A stretch of DNA of 64,000 nt from Sandarakinorhabdus sp. AAP62 (GCF_000331225.1 NZ_ANFY01000008.1:1-64000); one strand, 5' to 3'. Shown: positions 9,422-19,933, numbered from the stretch's first letter. Numbers and translations are program-made. The notes: a model not told the origin generated them from the sequence alone.

Positions 9422-10961
9422 CAATGTCTTACATGTTAGGTTCAATCGGCCTGAAGCCGATGCGAACGAGCGTCTACCCCGCGAGCAACGCGACAGGATT
9501 GCATGGCGCGAAACCTGGCTGAGGGCATGGCGTATGGAAACTGGTGTAGACCAGCGCAAGACACTCGATCGCATTGAGCGGGCCCACATGGCAGCCGCCT
9601 TCCGCAGTCTCGTTCTGAAACTGAAGACCGCTGATGGCAATCGGCTTGCGAAGGTGCAGGAAGCGCTCGAGAACGCATCTGAGAACATGAGTGATGTTAA
9701 CTATCGTCGGGAAAGGGGCTGCCCGCAGGATCTTCTGACCCTTTTGGCCAAGGCTGGCAGCAAGCGCGAGCGGACCTATCGTCTCGAGCGATTTGACGGC
9801 CGTGACCCCGATAACCTGCGCGGGAAGCTGATCGATTGGCTTGCTGTCGTTGAGGCGATTGGGGAGCAACTTGGGGTTCCAAGCGAACAGCAGGTGGCCC
9901 AGTTTGTGGCCGAGGTGCAAGATCGCCAGCGTCGGAAGCCTGTGGACCGTCCGGTGACGGGGTTGGCGGAAGCCTACGCCGAACTGTATGCCGATCTGGC
10001 CGAAGACCTGCGCCGGATCTGCGCCGAGGTTGCACGGCAGCATGACATTGCCAGCTATTATCATCTTGCTGATCAGGCCGCAGCTTGGTGGCTCGATGCC
10101 AAGTTTCAGTTCAACGAAGGAGAAGCAGACGGGTTTGCGACTGAGAACTTCATGACTGGCAGTTGGCGCCCGTTATCTGATGATGCCCCTTTTTTCGAGA
10201 ATGCTGGCCTCGGCCCACTGGGCGACATTCTAGTGTACGTGCCCCTTGGGGGGGTGGATTTCGGCCAAGTCGAGGTGACTGGCGAAGACAAGGGGCATTT
10301 CTATCTCGCCCCTGATGATGAACCCGTGCGGATCTCGCTGGAGTTCCACATCCATCTGGTTCTTAGGCCAGACATACCGGAAAGCGACCAAGTTGGCGGG
10401 CTCCTGCTTCAGCCCCACGTGGCCGCATGGCCAGACCAAGCGACAAACGAAATCGCAGATATGGGGCCGCATTATCCGTTGCCAACTCCGATTTGGGTGT
10501 CGGATGCAGGCAAGCAGTTCCTGGCGCGCAAGCTGCCGCGCCCGAGTAGCACCTATCTGCAGGCAATGCGCCGTCTTGCATTCGTGCACTGTGGTGAAAT
10601 CCGCATCGAGCCTCTGACGGCTGAATCCTGTCAGGATTGGCTCTGTGCGATTACAGCCGAATCGAATCGCGAGTGCGACGAGTTCTTTCCCTGGCCCCGC
10701 GGCGAATGGTCTTGGCAACAGCCAACCGCGCTTCCCACCTTCACGTTGGGTGGCTCAATCCAGTTGAACCTCTTGATACCTGATCACTCCGACGAAGTCG
10801 GTCACCGCATCGATCAGTTGCTACGCCTTGAAGCCGCTCGGAAAGTCGCATCAGCCCGTGCAGCGCTCGAACAGCGCAAGGCCGCTTATCGCGCGCAGCG
10901 CAATGGCCCCGACAGGAGCAGCGCCCTGCCGCCCATTCCCGATGAAGGAGAAGTCCAATGA
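9414..10961 (+). CDS. Protein of unknown family, middle gene of island operon
   Basis: A 515-residue soluble protein that I do not recognise. The ATG at 9414 is preferred because AGGAG lies about 9 bases upstream and it overlaps the preceding stop by 8 bases; an in-frame ATG at 9330 would overlap far more and lacks a site. The first half is helical and charged (residues about 1-220), while the second half has aromatic-rich, beta-like segments such as AAAWWLDAKF, VPLGGVDFGQVEV and FPWPRGEWSW, and the end is an Ala/Arg-rich helix. No nucleotide-binding, nuclease or membrane motif is apparent. It shares an ATGA overlap with the next gene, so the two products probably act together. Confidence 0.75.
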   Translation: MDDNVLHVRFNRPEADANERLPREQRDRIAWRETWLRAWRMETGVDQRKTLDRIERAHMAAAFRSLVLKLKTADGNRLAKVQEALENASENMSDVNYRRERGCPQDLLTLLAKAGSKRERTYRLERFDGRDPDNLRGKLIDWLAVVEAIGEQLGVPSEQQVAQFVAEVQDRQRRKPVDRPVTGLAEAYAELYADLAEDLRRICAEVARQHDIASYYHLADQAAAWWLDAKFQFNEGEADGFATENFMTGSWRPLSDDAPFFENAGLGPLGDILVYVPLGGVDFGQVEVTGEDKGHFYLAPDDEPVRISLEFHIHLVLRPDIPESDQVGGLLLQPHVAAWPDQATNEIADMGPHYPLPTPIWVSDAGKQFLARKLPRPSSTYLQAMRRLAFVHCGEIRIEPLTAESCQDWLCAITAESNRECDEFFPWPRGEWSWQQPTALPTFTLGGSIQLNLLIPDHSDEVGHRIDQLLRLEAARKVASARAALEQRKAAYRAQRNGPDRSSALPPIPDEGEVQ

Positions 10962-11575
10962 ACAGTGCACAGATCGATGAGGCCGCTCGCCGGCTGGGCT
11001 ACCGGCTTGGCTGGCGGTTCATGACCTGCCCGGCGGCTTGGCGGCATGAGGCAAAGCTGTTGCTCGTCACCCTCAACCCCGGCGGTGACCTGGTTCATGG
11101 GCCGTCTTGGTCGCAGGAGGAGGGGAGCGCCTATCTTGTCGAGAGCTGGGATGGCTGTTCGCGCGGCGCCAGCCCGCTGCAGCGGCAGGTGCAGGCCATG
11201 TTTGCATTGGCGGGCTGTGCGCCCGAGGAGGCCTTCTCGGCCCACCTGGTGCCCTTTCGCAGCCCGTCGTGGAGTGATCTCGAGCACCGACAGGAGGCTC
11301 TGAGCTTCTCTCGCGAGCTGTGGCGCTGGCTGCTGCCACAAGTGTCCGCCACGCGCGTGGTTTGCCTAGGCCAGGAAGCCGGGCGCGAGATCGCTGCGTT
11401 GACGGGCGCGCGGGACCTGGAAGCGATGCCAACCGGCTGGGGAAACATCCAAGCCTATCGTGGTCCAACAGCCGATGGCCGCGAACTCATCATCCTTCCG
11501 CACCTGAGCCGCTTCAAGTTGTTCAACCGGCCACAGTCGCAGCCCCTGCTGCGGCGGATATTCCGGGCGGAGTGA
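10958..11575 (+). CDS. Possible uracil-DNA-glycosylase-fold protein
   Basis: A 205-residue protein whose start overlaps the upstream stop (ATGA). Near residue 35 it has LLLVTLNPGGDL, close to the first motif of Mug/TDG-type glycosylases (G-x-NPG). In the middle it has AHLVPFRSPSW and TRVVCLGQEAG, and near the C terminus LPHLSRFKLF, in the place where glycosylases carry their HPS/NPS-type motif. The fold assignment is therefore plausible but not certain. If right, the protein may recognise modified bases in phage DNA or act as a sensor. It is the last gene of the island before the tRNA. Confidence 0.6.
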   Translation: MNSAQIDEAARRLGYRLGWRFMTCPAAWRHEAKLLLVTLNPGGDLVHGPSWSQEEGSAYLVESWDGCSRGASPLQRQVQAMFALAGCAPEEAFSAHLVPFRSPSWSDLEHRQEALSFSRELWRWLLPQVSATRVVCLGQEAGREIAALTGARDLEAMPTGWGNIQAYRGPTADGRELIILPHLSRFKLFNRPQSQPLLRRIFRAE

Positions 11576-11631
11576 TCGGCGAGGCAGGCTTTCGCAAGGC
11601 GCCATCCGCGCCGACTCCGAGCCGTCGCCGC

Positions 11632-11651
11632 GTGCTTACTATGTGCTTACT
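11632..11651. repeat. Two 9-bp direct repeats (GTGCTTACT) near island junction
   Basis: GTGCTTACT occurs at 11632-11640 and again at 11643-11651, separated by AT, an 11-bp period matching one helical turn. The pair lies 65 bases from the tRNA-Lys 3' end, in non-coding DNA between the last island gene and the tRNA. Short phased direct repeats next to a tRNA integration site are typical of arm-type integrase sites or excisionase sites. This is an inference from position only. Confidence 0.4.
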
Positions 11652-11715
11652 GGCGGCGTTTTCGGGGGCAAAATCGCCATCCGGATCGGGTCCAAAAAAT
11701 TCAATGATTAGAGGG

Positions 11716-11791
<76 letters not shown>

Positions 11792-11924
11792 AAACGCTGT
11801 GGAAGCGTGTGATCGGGCGGCGGGGCCGTCCGGTCGGGAGCGGGCGATTAGCAGGGGGGTGGGGGGTTGTAAACCGGTTTTTTGTGAAAAGGTGCCGGTT
11901 GCGGCGCCATGCGGCGAAGCATGT

Positions 11925-13034
11925 TCAATCAAAGCGGGGGCGATTGGCGCGGGCGATACCCATGATCAGCCCAAAAAGGATCATCACGGTCATCATGGCG
12001 CTGCCGCCCCAACTGATCAGCGGCAGCGGGATGCCCACAACAGGGGCAAGGCCCATCACCATCATCATGTTGATCGCCAGATAAAAGAACCAGGTGGCCG
12101 TAAGCCCCAAGGCCAGCAGGCGCTGGAATTGGCTGCGCGCATTGATCGCCGTGCGGATGCCCCAGGCCAGCACCAGGCCGTAGAGGATCATCACCAGCAA
12201 GCCGCCCATCAGGCCCCATTCCTCCGCCATCGTCGCGAAAGCGAAATCGGTGTGGAGTTCGGGGAGATAATCCAGGTGGCTCTGGGTGCCGCCCAGGAAG
12301 CCCTTGCCGGAAAGACCGCCGGAACCGATGGCGATCTTGCTTTGGGTGATGTGATAGCCGGCGCCGCGCGGATCGCTTTCGGGATCGAGGAAGATCAGCA
12401 CGCGTTTTCGCTGATAATCATGCAGCATGGACCAGGCCACCGGCAGCATGGCCGCCACTGCCGCCGTTGCCGCACCGAACAGCCACAGCCGCACGCCAGC
12501 CAGGAACAGCACCACCACGCCGCCAAACAGGATCGAAAGCGCCGTGCCCAGATCGGGTTGCAGCATGACCAGCCCCACCGGCATGGCGATCAGCGCCAGC
12601 GCCGGGATCAGCACATCAGGTCGGCTTTCATAACCCTTTGGCACATATTGATAATAGCGCGCCAGCACCAGTACGATGGCCAGCTTCATCATCTCCGATG
12701 GCTGGAACTGCATGATGCCGATGTCGAGCCAGCGTTGGCTGCCGCCGCGCACAGCGCCGGCCAGTTCCACGCCAACCAGCGCCACCAGCAGGGTGAGATA
12801 GATGGGCCAGGCCAGGGCCAGCCAGCGTTCCGGTGGCACCATAGCCAGCGCCAGCGCCCCCACCAGCAGGATGGCAAAGCGCACGCCTTGTTTCAGCGCC
12901 CACGGGTTCAGCGAGCCGCCGGCGGCTGAATAGAGCACGGTGAGGCCGATGCCGGCCAGCGCGCAGACCAGCAGCACCACGCTCCATGGCAGATGCCCCA
13001 GTTCGCGGCGCCACGGTCCGTTGAGCAGATCCAT
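11925..13034 (-). CDS. rodA: Rod-shape SEDS glycosyltransferase RodA
   Basis: A 369-residue multi-pass membrane protein of the FtsW/RodA/SpoVE family, which polymerises lipid II into glycan strands for side-wall growth. Visible hallmarks are the periplasmic-loop segment MAEEWGLMGG, the long loop with GSGGLSGKGFLGGTQ, and the C-terminal VVGIPLPLISWGGSAM. The start at 13034 (MDLLNGPWRREL) is 5 bases after the mrdA stop; an upstream in-frame extension would be an Arg-rich leader overlapping mrdA and is unlikely. It closes the elongasome operon mreB-mreC-mreD-mrdA-rodA, and RodA works as a pair with the PBP2 encoded just upstream. Confidence 0.95.
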   Translation of the reverse strand: MDLLNGPWRRELGHLPWSVVLLVCALAGIGLTVLYSAAGGSLNPWALKQGVRFAILLVGALALAMVPPERWLALAWPIYLTLLVALVGVELAGAVRGGSQRWLDIGIMQFQPSEMMKLAIVLVLARYYQYVPKGYESRPDVLIPALALIAMPVGLVMLQPDLGTALSILFGGVVVLFLAGVRLWLFGAATAAVAAMLPVAWSMLHDYQRKRVLIFLDPESDPRGAGYHITQSKIAIGSGGLSGKGFLGGTQSHLDYLPELHTDFAFATMAEEWGLMGGLLVMILYGLVLAWGIRTAINARSQFQRLLALGLTATWFFYLAINMMMVMGLAPVVGIPLPLISWGGSAMMTVMILFGLIMGIARANRPRFD

Positions 13035-13039
13035 CCGCC

Positions 13040-15043
13040 TTACTCTGGCTCGCGCGGCGGCTGCGGCGCGTCGGGATCGGCAATTTCGAATAGGGGCGGC
13101 TTGATGTCGAGTTTCAGCCAACTGGGCATCATCGCTCTGGTTTCGGTGGCGATGCTGTCGGCCGTTTCGCGAACCTCGCGGGCGGCGCGGGCGCGCGCGG
13201 CTTCGGCCTCGATCGGCGGCAGGATGGCCAGCGCGCGTTCGGGTTCAAACAGGAAGCTGAGCACGTCACGCGCGATGGGCGCGGCATAGCGGCCGCCGGC
13301 GATGCCATGTTCAAGGATCACGGAACAAGCGTACCGTGGCGCGCCGGCCGGCGCAAAGGCGACAAACAGCGCATGGTCGCGCTGCTTCCACGGCAGGGCT
13401 TCGTTGCGGATCACGCCGGTGCGGCGTTCGGCAGCGGAAATGCGGCGCACCTGGGCGGTGCCGGTCTTGCCGGCGAACAGCACGTCGCCAACCGGGCTGC
13501 GGGCGGCGCGCGCGGTGCCATGGCGGGCGTTGACGACGTCCACCATGCCCTGGCGCACCAGTTCCAGGTGCCATTCCGGGATGCCCAGCGACGGGAATTC
13601 GGCGGGAGATCCTTCGCCGATCAGGCGCGGCATCACGGCCTTGCCGCTGGCCAGACGGGCCGTCATCACCGCCAGCTGCAACGGATTGGTGATGATATAG
13701 CCCTGGCCGATGGCGGCGTTCAGCGTTTCGCCTTCGCGCCAGTTGCCCTTCCTGGGGTCGGGGCCAAAGCGGCGCTGCTTCCACGCCTTGTCGGGCACGA
13801 TGCCATCGGCCTGACCGGGCAGCGGCAGGGGATATTCCTGGCCCAGCCCGAGCCGGCGCGCCATGTCGGCAATGGCGTCAATGCCCACCCGGCGCCCCAT
13901 GGCATAGAAATAGGTGTCACAGCTGAGCGGTAGCGCGCGGGCCATGTCCACCGTTCCATGGCCGCGCCGGGCGTGGCAGTGCCAGGTGTTGTTGCCCAGC
14001 CGATATTTGCCGGAACAACCCACGCTTTCGGCTGGATCAATGCCGGCCTTGAGCGCCGCCAAAGTGGTCACCATCTTGAAGGTGGAGCCGGGCGGATAGA
14101 GACCCATGGCGCTCTTGTTGAGCAGCGGCGTGTGATCATCCTTTTGTAGGGCGTTCCACAGCGTTGCCGGGACGCGCCGCGAAAAGATGTTGGGATCATA
14201 GGCCGGCATCGAGACCATGCACAGCACATCGCCGGTGATGCAGTCCATGACGATCACGCTGGCCGAATTGTCCCCCAGCCGGCGCGCGGCATAATTCTGC
14301 AGATCGCGGTTGATGGTGAGGCGAAGCGTGTCGCCGGGTCGATCGGGCTGTGTCCCCAGTTCCCGCACCAGCTCGCCGCGGGCGGTCATTTCCACCTGCG
14401 CCGATCCGGCCTGTCCACGCAGTCGCTTGTCTTCGAAACGCTCGATCCCGTCCTTGCCGATGCGAAAACCCGGATAGATCAGCAGCGGGTTCTTCTCCTC
14501 GCGATATTGTTCGGGTGTCGGCGCGCCGACATAGCCGACCAGGTGCGCAAAGCGATCGGCCTCCGGGTAGAAGCGCGAAAAGCTCTGCACCGGGGTCACG
14601 CCAGGCAGGGTGGCGAGGCGCACGTTGCAGGCGGAAAATTCCGGCCAGGTGAGATTCTGGCGCACCACCACGGGCATGAAGCTGGGTTGGCTGGCGCAAT
14701 CATCGCGAATCCGCTGTTCTTCGCCGACGTCGATGTCGATCACGGAGCGGATCGCGATCAGGGCCGCGTCAAGATCATCCACTTCAGCCGGGCGCAGCTC
14801 CAGCCGATAATCGGGGCGGTTGAGGGCAATCGGCTTACCGTTGCGATCGACGATCCAGCCGCGGCGGGGCGGGATCAGCCGATCCTGGATGCGGTTTTCC
14901 TGCGCGCGCAACTGGTAGCGTTCGCCTTCGAACACGGCCAGCCAGGCCATCCGCCCGGCCAGCAGCGCGCCGGTGCCGGCCATGCCCGCGCCCAGCAGCA
15001 GGGCGCGGCGCGAGAAGGCCATGCGGCGAACCGGATCATCCAT
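13040..15043 (-). CDS. mrdA: Penicillin-binding protein 2 (transpeptidase)
   Basis: A 667-residue class B PBP. A cytoplasmic start and one transmembrane helix (about residues 10-30) precede the PBP dimerisation domain (NRPDYRLELRPAEV) and the transpeptidase domain with STFK (active serine, about residue 318), SCD in place of SxN, and KTGT near 524. It cross-links peptidoglycan during elongation in partnership with RodA. The start MDDPVRRMAFSRR is chosen because it overlaps the mreD stop as ATGGATGA. The C terminus carries an extra proline-rich tail of about 60 residues beyond the catalytic fold. Confidence 0.95.
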   Translation of the reverse strand: MDDPVRRMAFSRRALLLGAGMAGTGALLAGRMAWLAVFEGERYQLRAQENRIQDRLIPPRRGWIVDRNGKPIALNRPDYRLELRPAEVDDLDAALIAIRSVIDIDVGEEQRIRDDCASQPSFMPVVVRQNLTWPEFSACNVRLATLPGVTPVQSFSRFYPEADRFAHLVGYVGAPTPEQYREEKNPLLIYPGFRIGKDGIERFEDKRLRGQAGSAQVEMTARGELVRELGTQPDRPGDTLRLTINRDLQNYAARRLGDNSASVIVMDCITGDVLCMVSMPAYDPNIFSRRVPATLWNALQKDDHTPLLNKSAMGLYPPGSTFKMVTTLAALKAGIDPAESVGCSGKYRLGNNTWHCHARRGHGTVDMARALPLSCDTYFYAMGRRVGIDAIADMARRLGLGQEYPLPLPGQADGIVPDKAWKQRRFGPDPRKGNWREGETLNAAIGQGYIITNPLQLAVMTARLASGKAVMPRLIGEGSPAEFPSLGIPEWHLELVRQGMVDVVNARHGTARAARSPVGDVLFAGKTGTAQVRRISAAERRTGVIRNEALPWKQRDHALFVAFAPAGAPRYACSVILEHGIAGGRYAAPIARDVLSFLFEPERALAILPPIEAEAARARAAREVRETADSIATETRAMMPSWLKLDIKPPLFEIADPDAPQPPREPE

Positions 15044-15596
15044 GGCGCCAAAGCGGTGCGGTGGCCGCCAGCTTGCGTTGAATGGCAGCACACAGGCGCG
15101 CCACCAGCGGCCATGCCGCCACGCTGGTCAGCCATTGCCACAGCAGCGGCAGCGCCGGTGTCGGCCGCCCGGCCAGTGCCATCAGCGGCCCGGTGAGCAG
15201 CGCAAAGCCGAACAGTACGCCGGCCACCAGCAGCCAATCAAACAGTGACCCATGGCGCCCGAACAACTGGCCTGCCATGCGCATCACTCCGGTGGCCAGC
15301 GCGAATAGTGTGGCATTCACGCCCAAAGGCTGCCCGAACAGCAGATCGGCCAGCATGCCGATGCAGAAGGCCACCCATGGCGGCATCAGCCCCGGTTGCA
15401 GCATCGCCCAGACCAGCACCCCCATCAGCGCCAGGTGGGGCATGGCCGGCACGCTGATCGGCAGGGGCGCCAGCATCAATACCAGCAGTGCCACGCTGGC
15501 CAGTGCCGGCACCGCATAGCGCCACAGCGACAGCAGCCAGCGTCGGCGCTCTTCCGGGGTCATCAGCAGGGCTGGGGGTGGCGGGCTGGCGATCAT
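15036..15596 (-). CDS. mreD: Rod shape-determining protein MreD
   Basis: A 186-residue integral membrane protein with five or six hydrophobic helices, including PALASVALLVLMLAPL and PWVAFCIGMLADLLFGQPLG; the GxxxDLLFGxPLG pattern is typical of MreD. It links MreC to the PBP2-RodA complex in the inner membrane. The start at 15596 (MIASPPPPALLMTPEERRR) lies 4 bases after the mreC stop, and the longer in-frame start would overlap mreC heavily. Its stop overlaps the mrdA start by 8 bases. Confidence 0.9.
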   Translation of the reverse strand: MIASPPPPALLMTPEERRRWLLSLWRYAVPALASVALLVLMLAPLPISVPAMPHLALMGVLVWAMLQPGLMPPWVAFCIGMLADLLFGQPLGVNATLFALATGVMRMAGQLFGRHGSLFDWLLVAGVLFGFALLTGPLMALAGRPTPALPLLWQWLTSVAAWPLVARLCAAIQRKLAATAPLWRHG

Positions 15597-15600
15597 GGGA

Positions 15601-16557
15601 TCAGTTCGCCGGCGGTTCGTTGGTGCGCAGGCGCGGAGGTGGCGCGCCGCGGGTGCGGGCTTCCACTGGCACCGGTGCATCGAATACGGGGCCCTTTGGC
15701 TGGGTATCGGGGATGGGCAGCCAGGCGCGTTCCACCGTGATGAAACCGCCGCCCAGCGGGCTGGCCGCCAGACGGATCACCGGGCCATCACTGCGTGGAT
15801 CCACCACCACGCCCACCGGTACGCCGGGCGGATAGACGCCACCATCGCCGGAGGTGACGATGCGATCACCGGCAACCAGCACCAGTTCCGGCCCGATGCG
15901 ATCGGTGAGCAAGAGGGTCGGAAGGTTGCGCCCGACGGCAAGCCCGGCCTGGCCGGTGCGCTCGACAATCACCGGCACGCGGCTCAGCGGATCGGTCAGC
16001 AGCAGCACCCGGGCCGACTGGTGGCCCACTTCCAGCGTGCGGCCGACGAGGCCATCGGCGCCAATCACCGGCATGTCGCGGGTGATGCCGTCGTTGCTGC
16101 CCACGGCCAGCATGGCGGTGCGGGCAACGCTGCCCGACGTGGCCGCCGCGATGCGGGTGGTGGCCACCACCGTCCGCGTGGGCTCCCGTACGGCCATCAG
16201 CTGCTTCAGTTGGCTCAGTTCGCGCTGGCTGTTGCGCGCGGCGCGCAGCCGGGCATTGGCCTTGTCCAATTCGGCTTCGAGCTGGTCAGCGCGGCTGACG
16301 GCGCCGAAATAATCGCTGAAATCGCCCGCCAATTTGCCTGCGCCATCGATCGGCGCGCGCACCACCGACCACAGGGGCGCAACGATATCGGTGGCCGCCG
16401 CGCGCACGCCGCTGGCGGTTTCGGGATTGACCCGCGCCACCAGCAGCAGGATCAGCCCGGCCGCGATCACGCCGCCCGACACCACGGCCGAAACCAGCGC
16501 GAGATTCTGCTCCCGCCGGATGGCGGTGGGGCGGCGAGGGGCGGGAGTCCAGTCCAT
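15601..16557 (-). CDS. mreC: Rod shape-determining protein MreC
   Basis: A 318-residue bitopic protein: a short basic N terminus, one transmembrane helix (about residues 22-42), a coiled-coil segment (ADQLEAELDKANARLRAARN) and the periplasmic beta domain with GSNDGITRDMPVIGADGLVG and DRIVTSGDGGVYPPGVPVG, both MreC hallmarks. It scaffolds PBP2 in the periplasm. The C-terminal tail is Pro/Arg-rich (RTRGAPPPRLRTNEPP). The gene sits between mreB and mreD in the expected order. Confidence 0.95.
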   Translation of the reverse strand: MDWTPAPRRPTAIRREQNLALVSAVVSGGVIAAGLILLLVARVNPETASGVRAAATDIVAPLWSVVRAPIDGAGKLAGDFSDYFGAVSRADQLEAELDKANARLRAARNSQRELSQLKQLMAVREPTRTVVATTRIAAATSGSVARTAMLAVGSNDGITRDMPVIGADGLVGRTLEVGHQSARVLLLTDPLSRVPVIVERTGQAGLAVGRNLPTLLLTDRIGPELVLVAGDRIVTSGDGGVYPPGVPVGVVVDPRSDGPVIRLAASPLGGGFITVERAWLPIPDTQPKGPVFDAPVPVEARTRGAPPPRLRTNEPPAN

Positions 16558-16579
16558 GGGTCCCCTGGGGCGAGCCGGC

Positions 16580-17752
<1,173 letters not shown>

Positions 17753-17775
17753 TCAACTGCCCCTATTACACGCCG

Positions 17776-19608
17776 GTGCCCATTCGCCGCCTGCCTGAAA
17801 CCCTGATCAACCGCATCGCCGCTGGCGAGGTGGTGGAGCGGCCGGCAAGTGCCGCCAAGGAACTGGTGGAAAATGCGCTTGACGCCGGTGCCCAGCGCAT
17901 CCGGGTGTCGCTGGTGAATGGCGGCATTGATGGCCTGGAAGTGGCCGATGATGGCATCGGCATGGCGCCTGACCAGTTGCGGCTGGCCGTGGAGCGTCAC
18001 GCCACATCGAAACTGCCCGACGAGGACCTGCAAGCCATTCAAACCATGGGCTTTCGCGGTGAGGCGCTGCCGTCGATCGGCTCGGTCGCCACCCTGTCGC
18101 TGACCAGCCGGCCTGATGGCGGCGAAGGCTGGCGGCTGGTGGTGGACAATGGCCGCATCGTGCAGGATGGCCCGGCGAGCGCGGCGCCGGGCACGGTGGC
18201 GCGGGTGGACGGCCTGTTCGCCGCCGTCCCGGCCCGGCGCAAGTTCTTGAAATCAAACCGTTCTGAGCTGGCGGCCTGCCTTGATCATATCCGTCGGCTG
18301 GCGATGGCGCGGCCCGAAGTGGGTTTCGTGGTCGAGCATGAGGGCCGGCGCCTGCTCAACCTGCCGCCGCTGCCCGATGCTTCCCCGCAATCGACGCTGG
18401 CGCGGCTGGCGGCGATCATCGGCCCGGAGTTTGCCGGCAATGCCGTCGCGGTCGATCTGGCGCGCGAAGGGCTGCACCTTGCCGGCCTTGCCGGCATTCC
18501 GACGTGGAACCGGGGCGTTTCCGATCACCAATATCTGTTTGTAAATCAACGCCCTGTGAAGGATCGCCTGCTGGTGGGTGCCCTGCGCGGGGCCTATCAG
18601 GATCTGCTCGCCCGCGATCGTCATCCGGTGGTTGCGCTGTTCCTTGATGTCCCTTCCGACTTTGTCGATGTGAACGTCCACCCTGCCAAGACCGAAGTGC
18701 GCTTCCGCGACGCCGCCCAGGTGCGCGGCATGATCGTTTCGGGCCTGCGCCGCGCCCTGGATGAAGCCGGACACCGCGCCAGCACCCAGGTTTCCGGCGC
18801 GGCATTGGCGGCGTTCGTGTCGGAACCGCTGCCGACGGCTGCCGCTGCGTGGCCGCCCGCTGGCGGCGGTGATCCAGCGGCTGGCGGCATGATGGCTTTT
18901 GCTGGCGGCACAGCGCCGGGCGCCAGCTGGTCCGAAGCGCCGCGCCTGTTCAGCCAGTTGCCACCGGCTTTTGCCCCCGCACACCCCCCCGCACACACTC
19001 CCGCCGAACCCGCCCCGCCGCCGCAACAATTCCCGCTCGGCGCCGCGCGCGGACAGGTGGCGGCAACCTATATCGTCGCCGAAACCGACGACGCGCTGAT
19101 CATCGTCGATCAGCATGCCGCCCATGAGCGCCTGACGCTGGAACGCATGAACCGCGCCCTTGCCGGCGGCGCGGTCGCGTCCCAGGCGCTGCTGGTGCCG
19201 GAGGTGGTCGAACTGGACGAGATCGCCGCCGGCCGTATCACCGATCGCGCCGACGAACTGGCCGAACTCGGGCTCGAGGTCGAAGCCTTTGGCCCCGCCG
19301 CCGTCCTGGTCCGCGCTACCCCGGCGCTGCTCGGCACATGCGACGTGAAAGGCCTGATCACCGATCTCGCCGACGATCTCTCCGCCTTCGGCCGCGCGCT
19401 GAGCCTGAAGGAACGGCTGGACGGCGTGGCTGCCACCATGGCCTGCCACGGCAGCGTGCGGGCTGGCCGGCAGCTTTCGATTGCCGAAATGAATGCCCTG
19501 CTGCGCGAAATGGAAGTCACCCCGCACAGCGGCCAGTGCAACCACGGCCGCCCGACCTGGGTAAAGCTGGCCAAGACCGACATCGAGAAACTGTTCGGGC
19601 GGCGCTGA
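17776..19608 (+). CDS. mutL: DNA mismatch repair protein MutL
   Basis: A 610-residue GHKL ATPase and mismatch-repair coordinator. The start is a GTG giving (M)PIRRLPETLINRIAAGEVVE, matching the family N terminus exactly; the 27 residues before it are not MutL-like. N-terminal ATPase motifs ELVENALDAGA, DDGIGM and GFRGEAL are present. A Pro/Ala-rich linker (about residues 340-445) leads to the C-terminal dimerisation domain with DQHAAHERLTLE, the DQHA(x)2E(x)4E endonuclease metal motif, plus ACHGS and CNHGRPTW. It is therefore a nicking-type MutL, unlike that of E. coli. Divergent from mreB. Confidence 0.95.
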   Translation: MPIRRLPETLINRIAAGEVVERPASAAKELVENALDAGAQRIRVSLVNGGIDGLEVADDGIGMAPDQLRLAVERHATSKLPDEDLQAIQTMGFRGEALPSIGSVATLSLTSRPDGGEGWRLVVDNGRIVQDGPASAAPGTVARVDGLFAAVPARRKFLKSNRSELAACLDHIRRLAMARPEVGFVVEHEGRRLLNLPPLPDASPQSTLARLAAIIGPEFAGNAVAVDLAREGLHLAGLAGIPTWNRGVSDHQYLFVNQRPVKDRLLVGALRGAYQDLLARDRHPVVALFLDVPSDFVDVNVHPAKTEVRFRDAAQVRGMIVSGLRRALDEAGHRASTQVSGAALAAFVSEPLPTAAAAWPPAGGGDPAAGGMMAFAGGTAPGASWSEAPRLFSQLPPAFAPAHPPAHTPAEPAPPPQQFPLGAARGQVAATYIVAETDDALIIVDQHAAHERLTLERMNRALAGGAVASQALLVPEVVELDEIAAGRITDRADELAELGLEVEAFGPAAVLVRATPALLGTCDVKGLITDLADDLSAFGRALSLKERLDGVAATMACHGSVRAGRQLSIAEMNALLREMEVTPHSGQCNHGRPTWVKLAKTDIEKLFGRR

Positions 19609-19631
19609 AGGCGGCGCCGGCCGGCAAATGT

Positions 19632-19829
19632 CTATCCTGCTGCCCGGTCAAAGGCGGCGGCCAGCGCGTCGACCAATGTTCGTGCCTGCCGAAGGGTCTG
19701 GCGGCGCGGGTGGTAAAGCAACCCTATCGATCCGGTGTCAGCTTCGAGGTCAAAGCAGCGCGGCAGCCCTGCACTCTGCCTCGCATGAATACACGGCAGC
19801 AGCGCCGCCCACCGAAAGCCGGATTATCT
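19632..19829 (-). pseudogene. Decayed C-terminal remnant of a LysR-type regulator
   Basis: In the 354-base gap between mutL and bfd, the minus strand encodes a closed frame ending at a TAG (19632-19634). Its last part reads TGSIGLLYHPRRQTLRQAR then TLVDALAAAF, which closely resembles the end of LysR-type effector domains (hydrophobic strand, P-R-R, then the final VDxLxxxF helix). The frame is closed upstream by a stop at about 19830, and no DNA-binding domain is found nearby, so this looks like a gene fragment left by deletion. The call rests on one short similarity. Confidence 0.4.
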
Positions 19830-19933
19830 GATCCTGCTCACGCCTGTCGTCGGCTTCCTGGTGCGGACGAGGTGCGCGCCCACGTCGTGGGACGGATGGG
19901 CGGGCACGCGCGCACCGCACCACTTCTGCGGAT

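Larger units (their letters stand above)
1..11715. mobile_element. Genomic island (right-hand part) at tRNA-Lys
   Basis: This stretch is visibly less GC-rich than the rest of the window and holds only accessory genes: a restriction subunit tail, an ATPase/TOPRIM cassette, a giant helicase-nuclease and an operon of unfamiliar proteins. It stops abruptly at the 3' end of a tRNA-Lys gene, the classic integration site of tyrosine-recombinase islands, and housekeeping genes begin immediately beyond. Two 9-bp direct repeats near the junction could be recombinase or excisionase sites. The integrase and the left attachment site are not in the window, so the left boundary is unknown. Island status is an inference from gene content, base composition and tRNA adjacency. 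Confidence 0.7.

Noticed and set aside
11799-12929. His-rich 376-residue plus-strand frame
   Set aside because: Antisense to rodA, whose SEDS motifs are clear.
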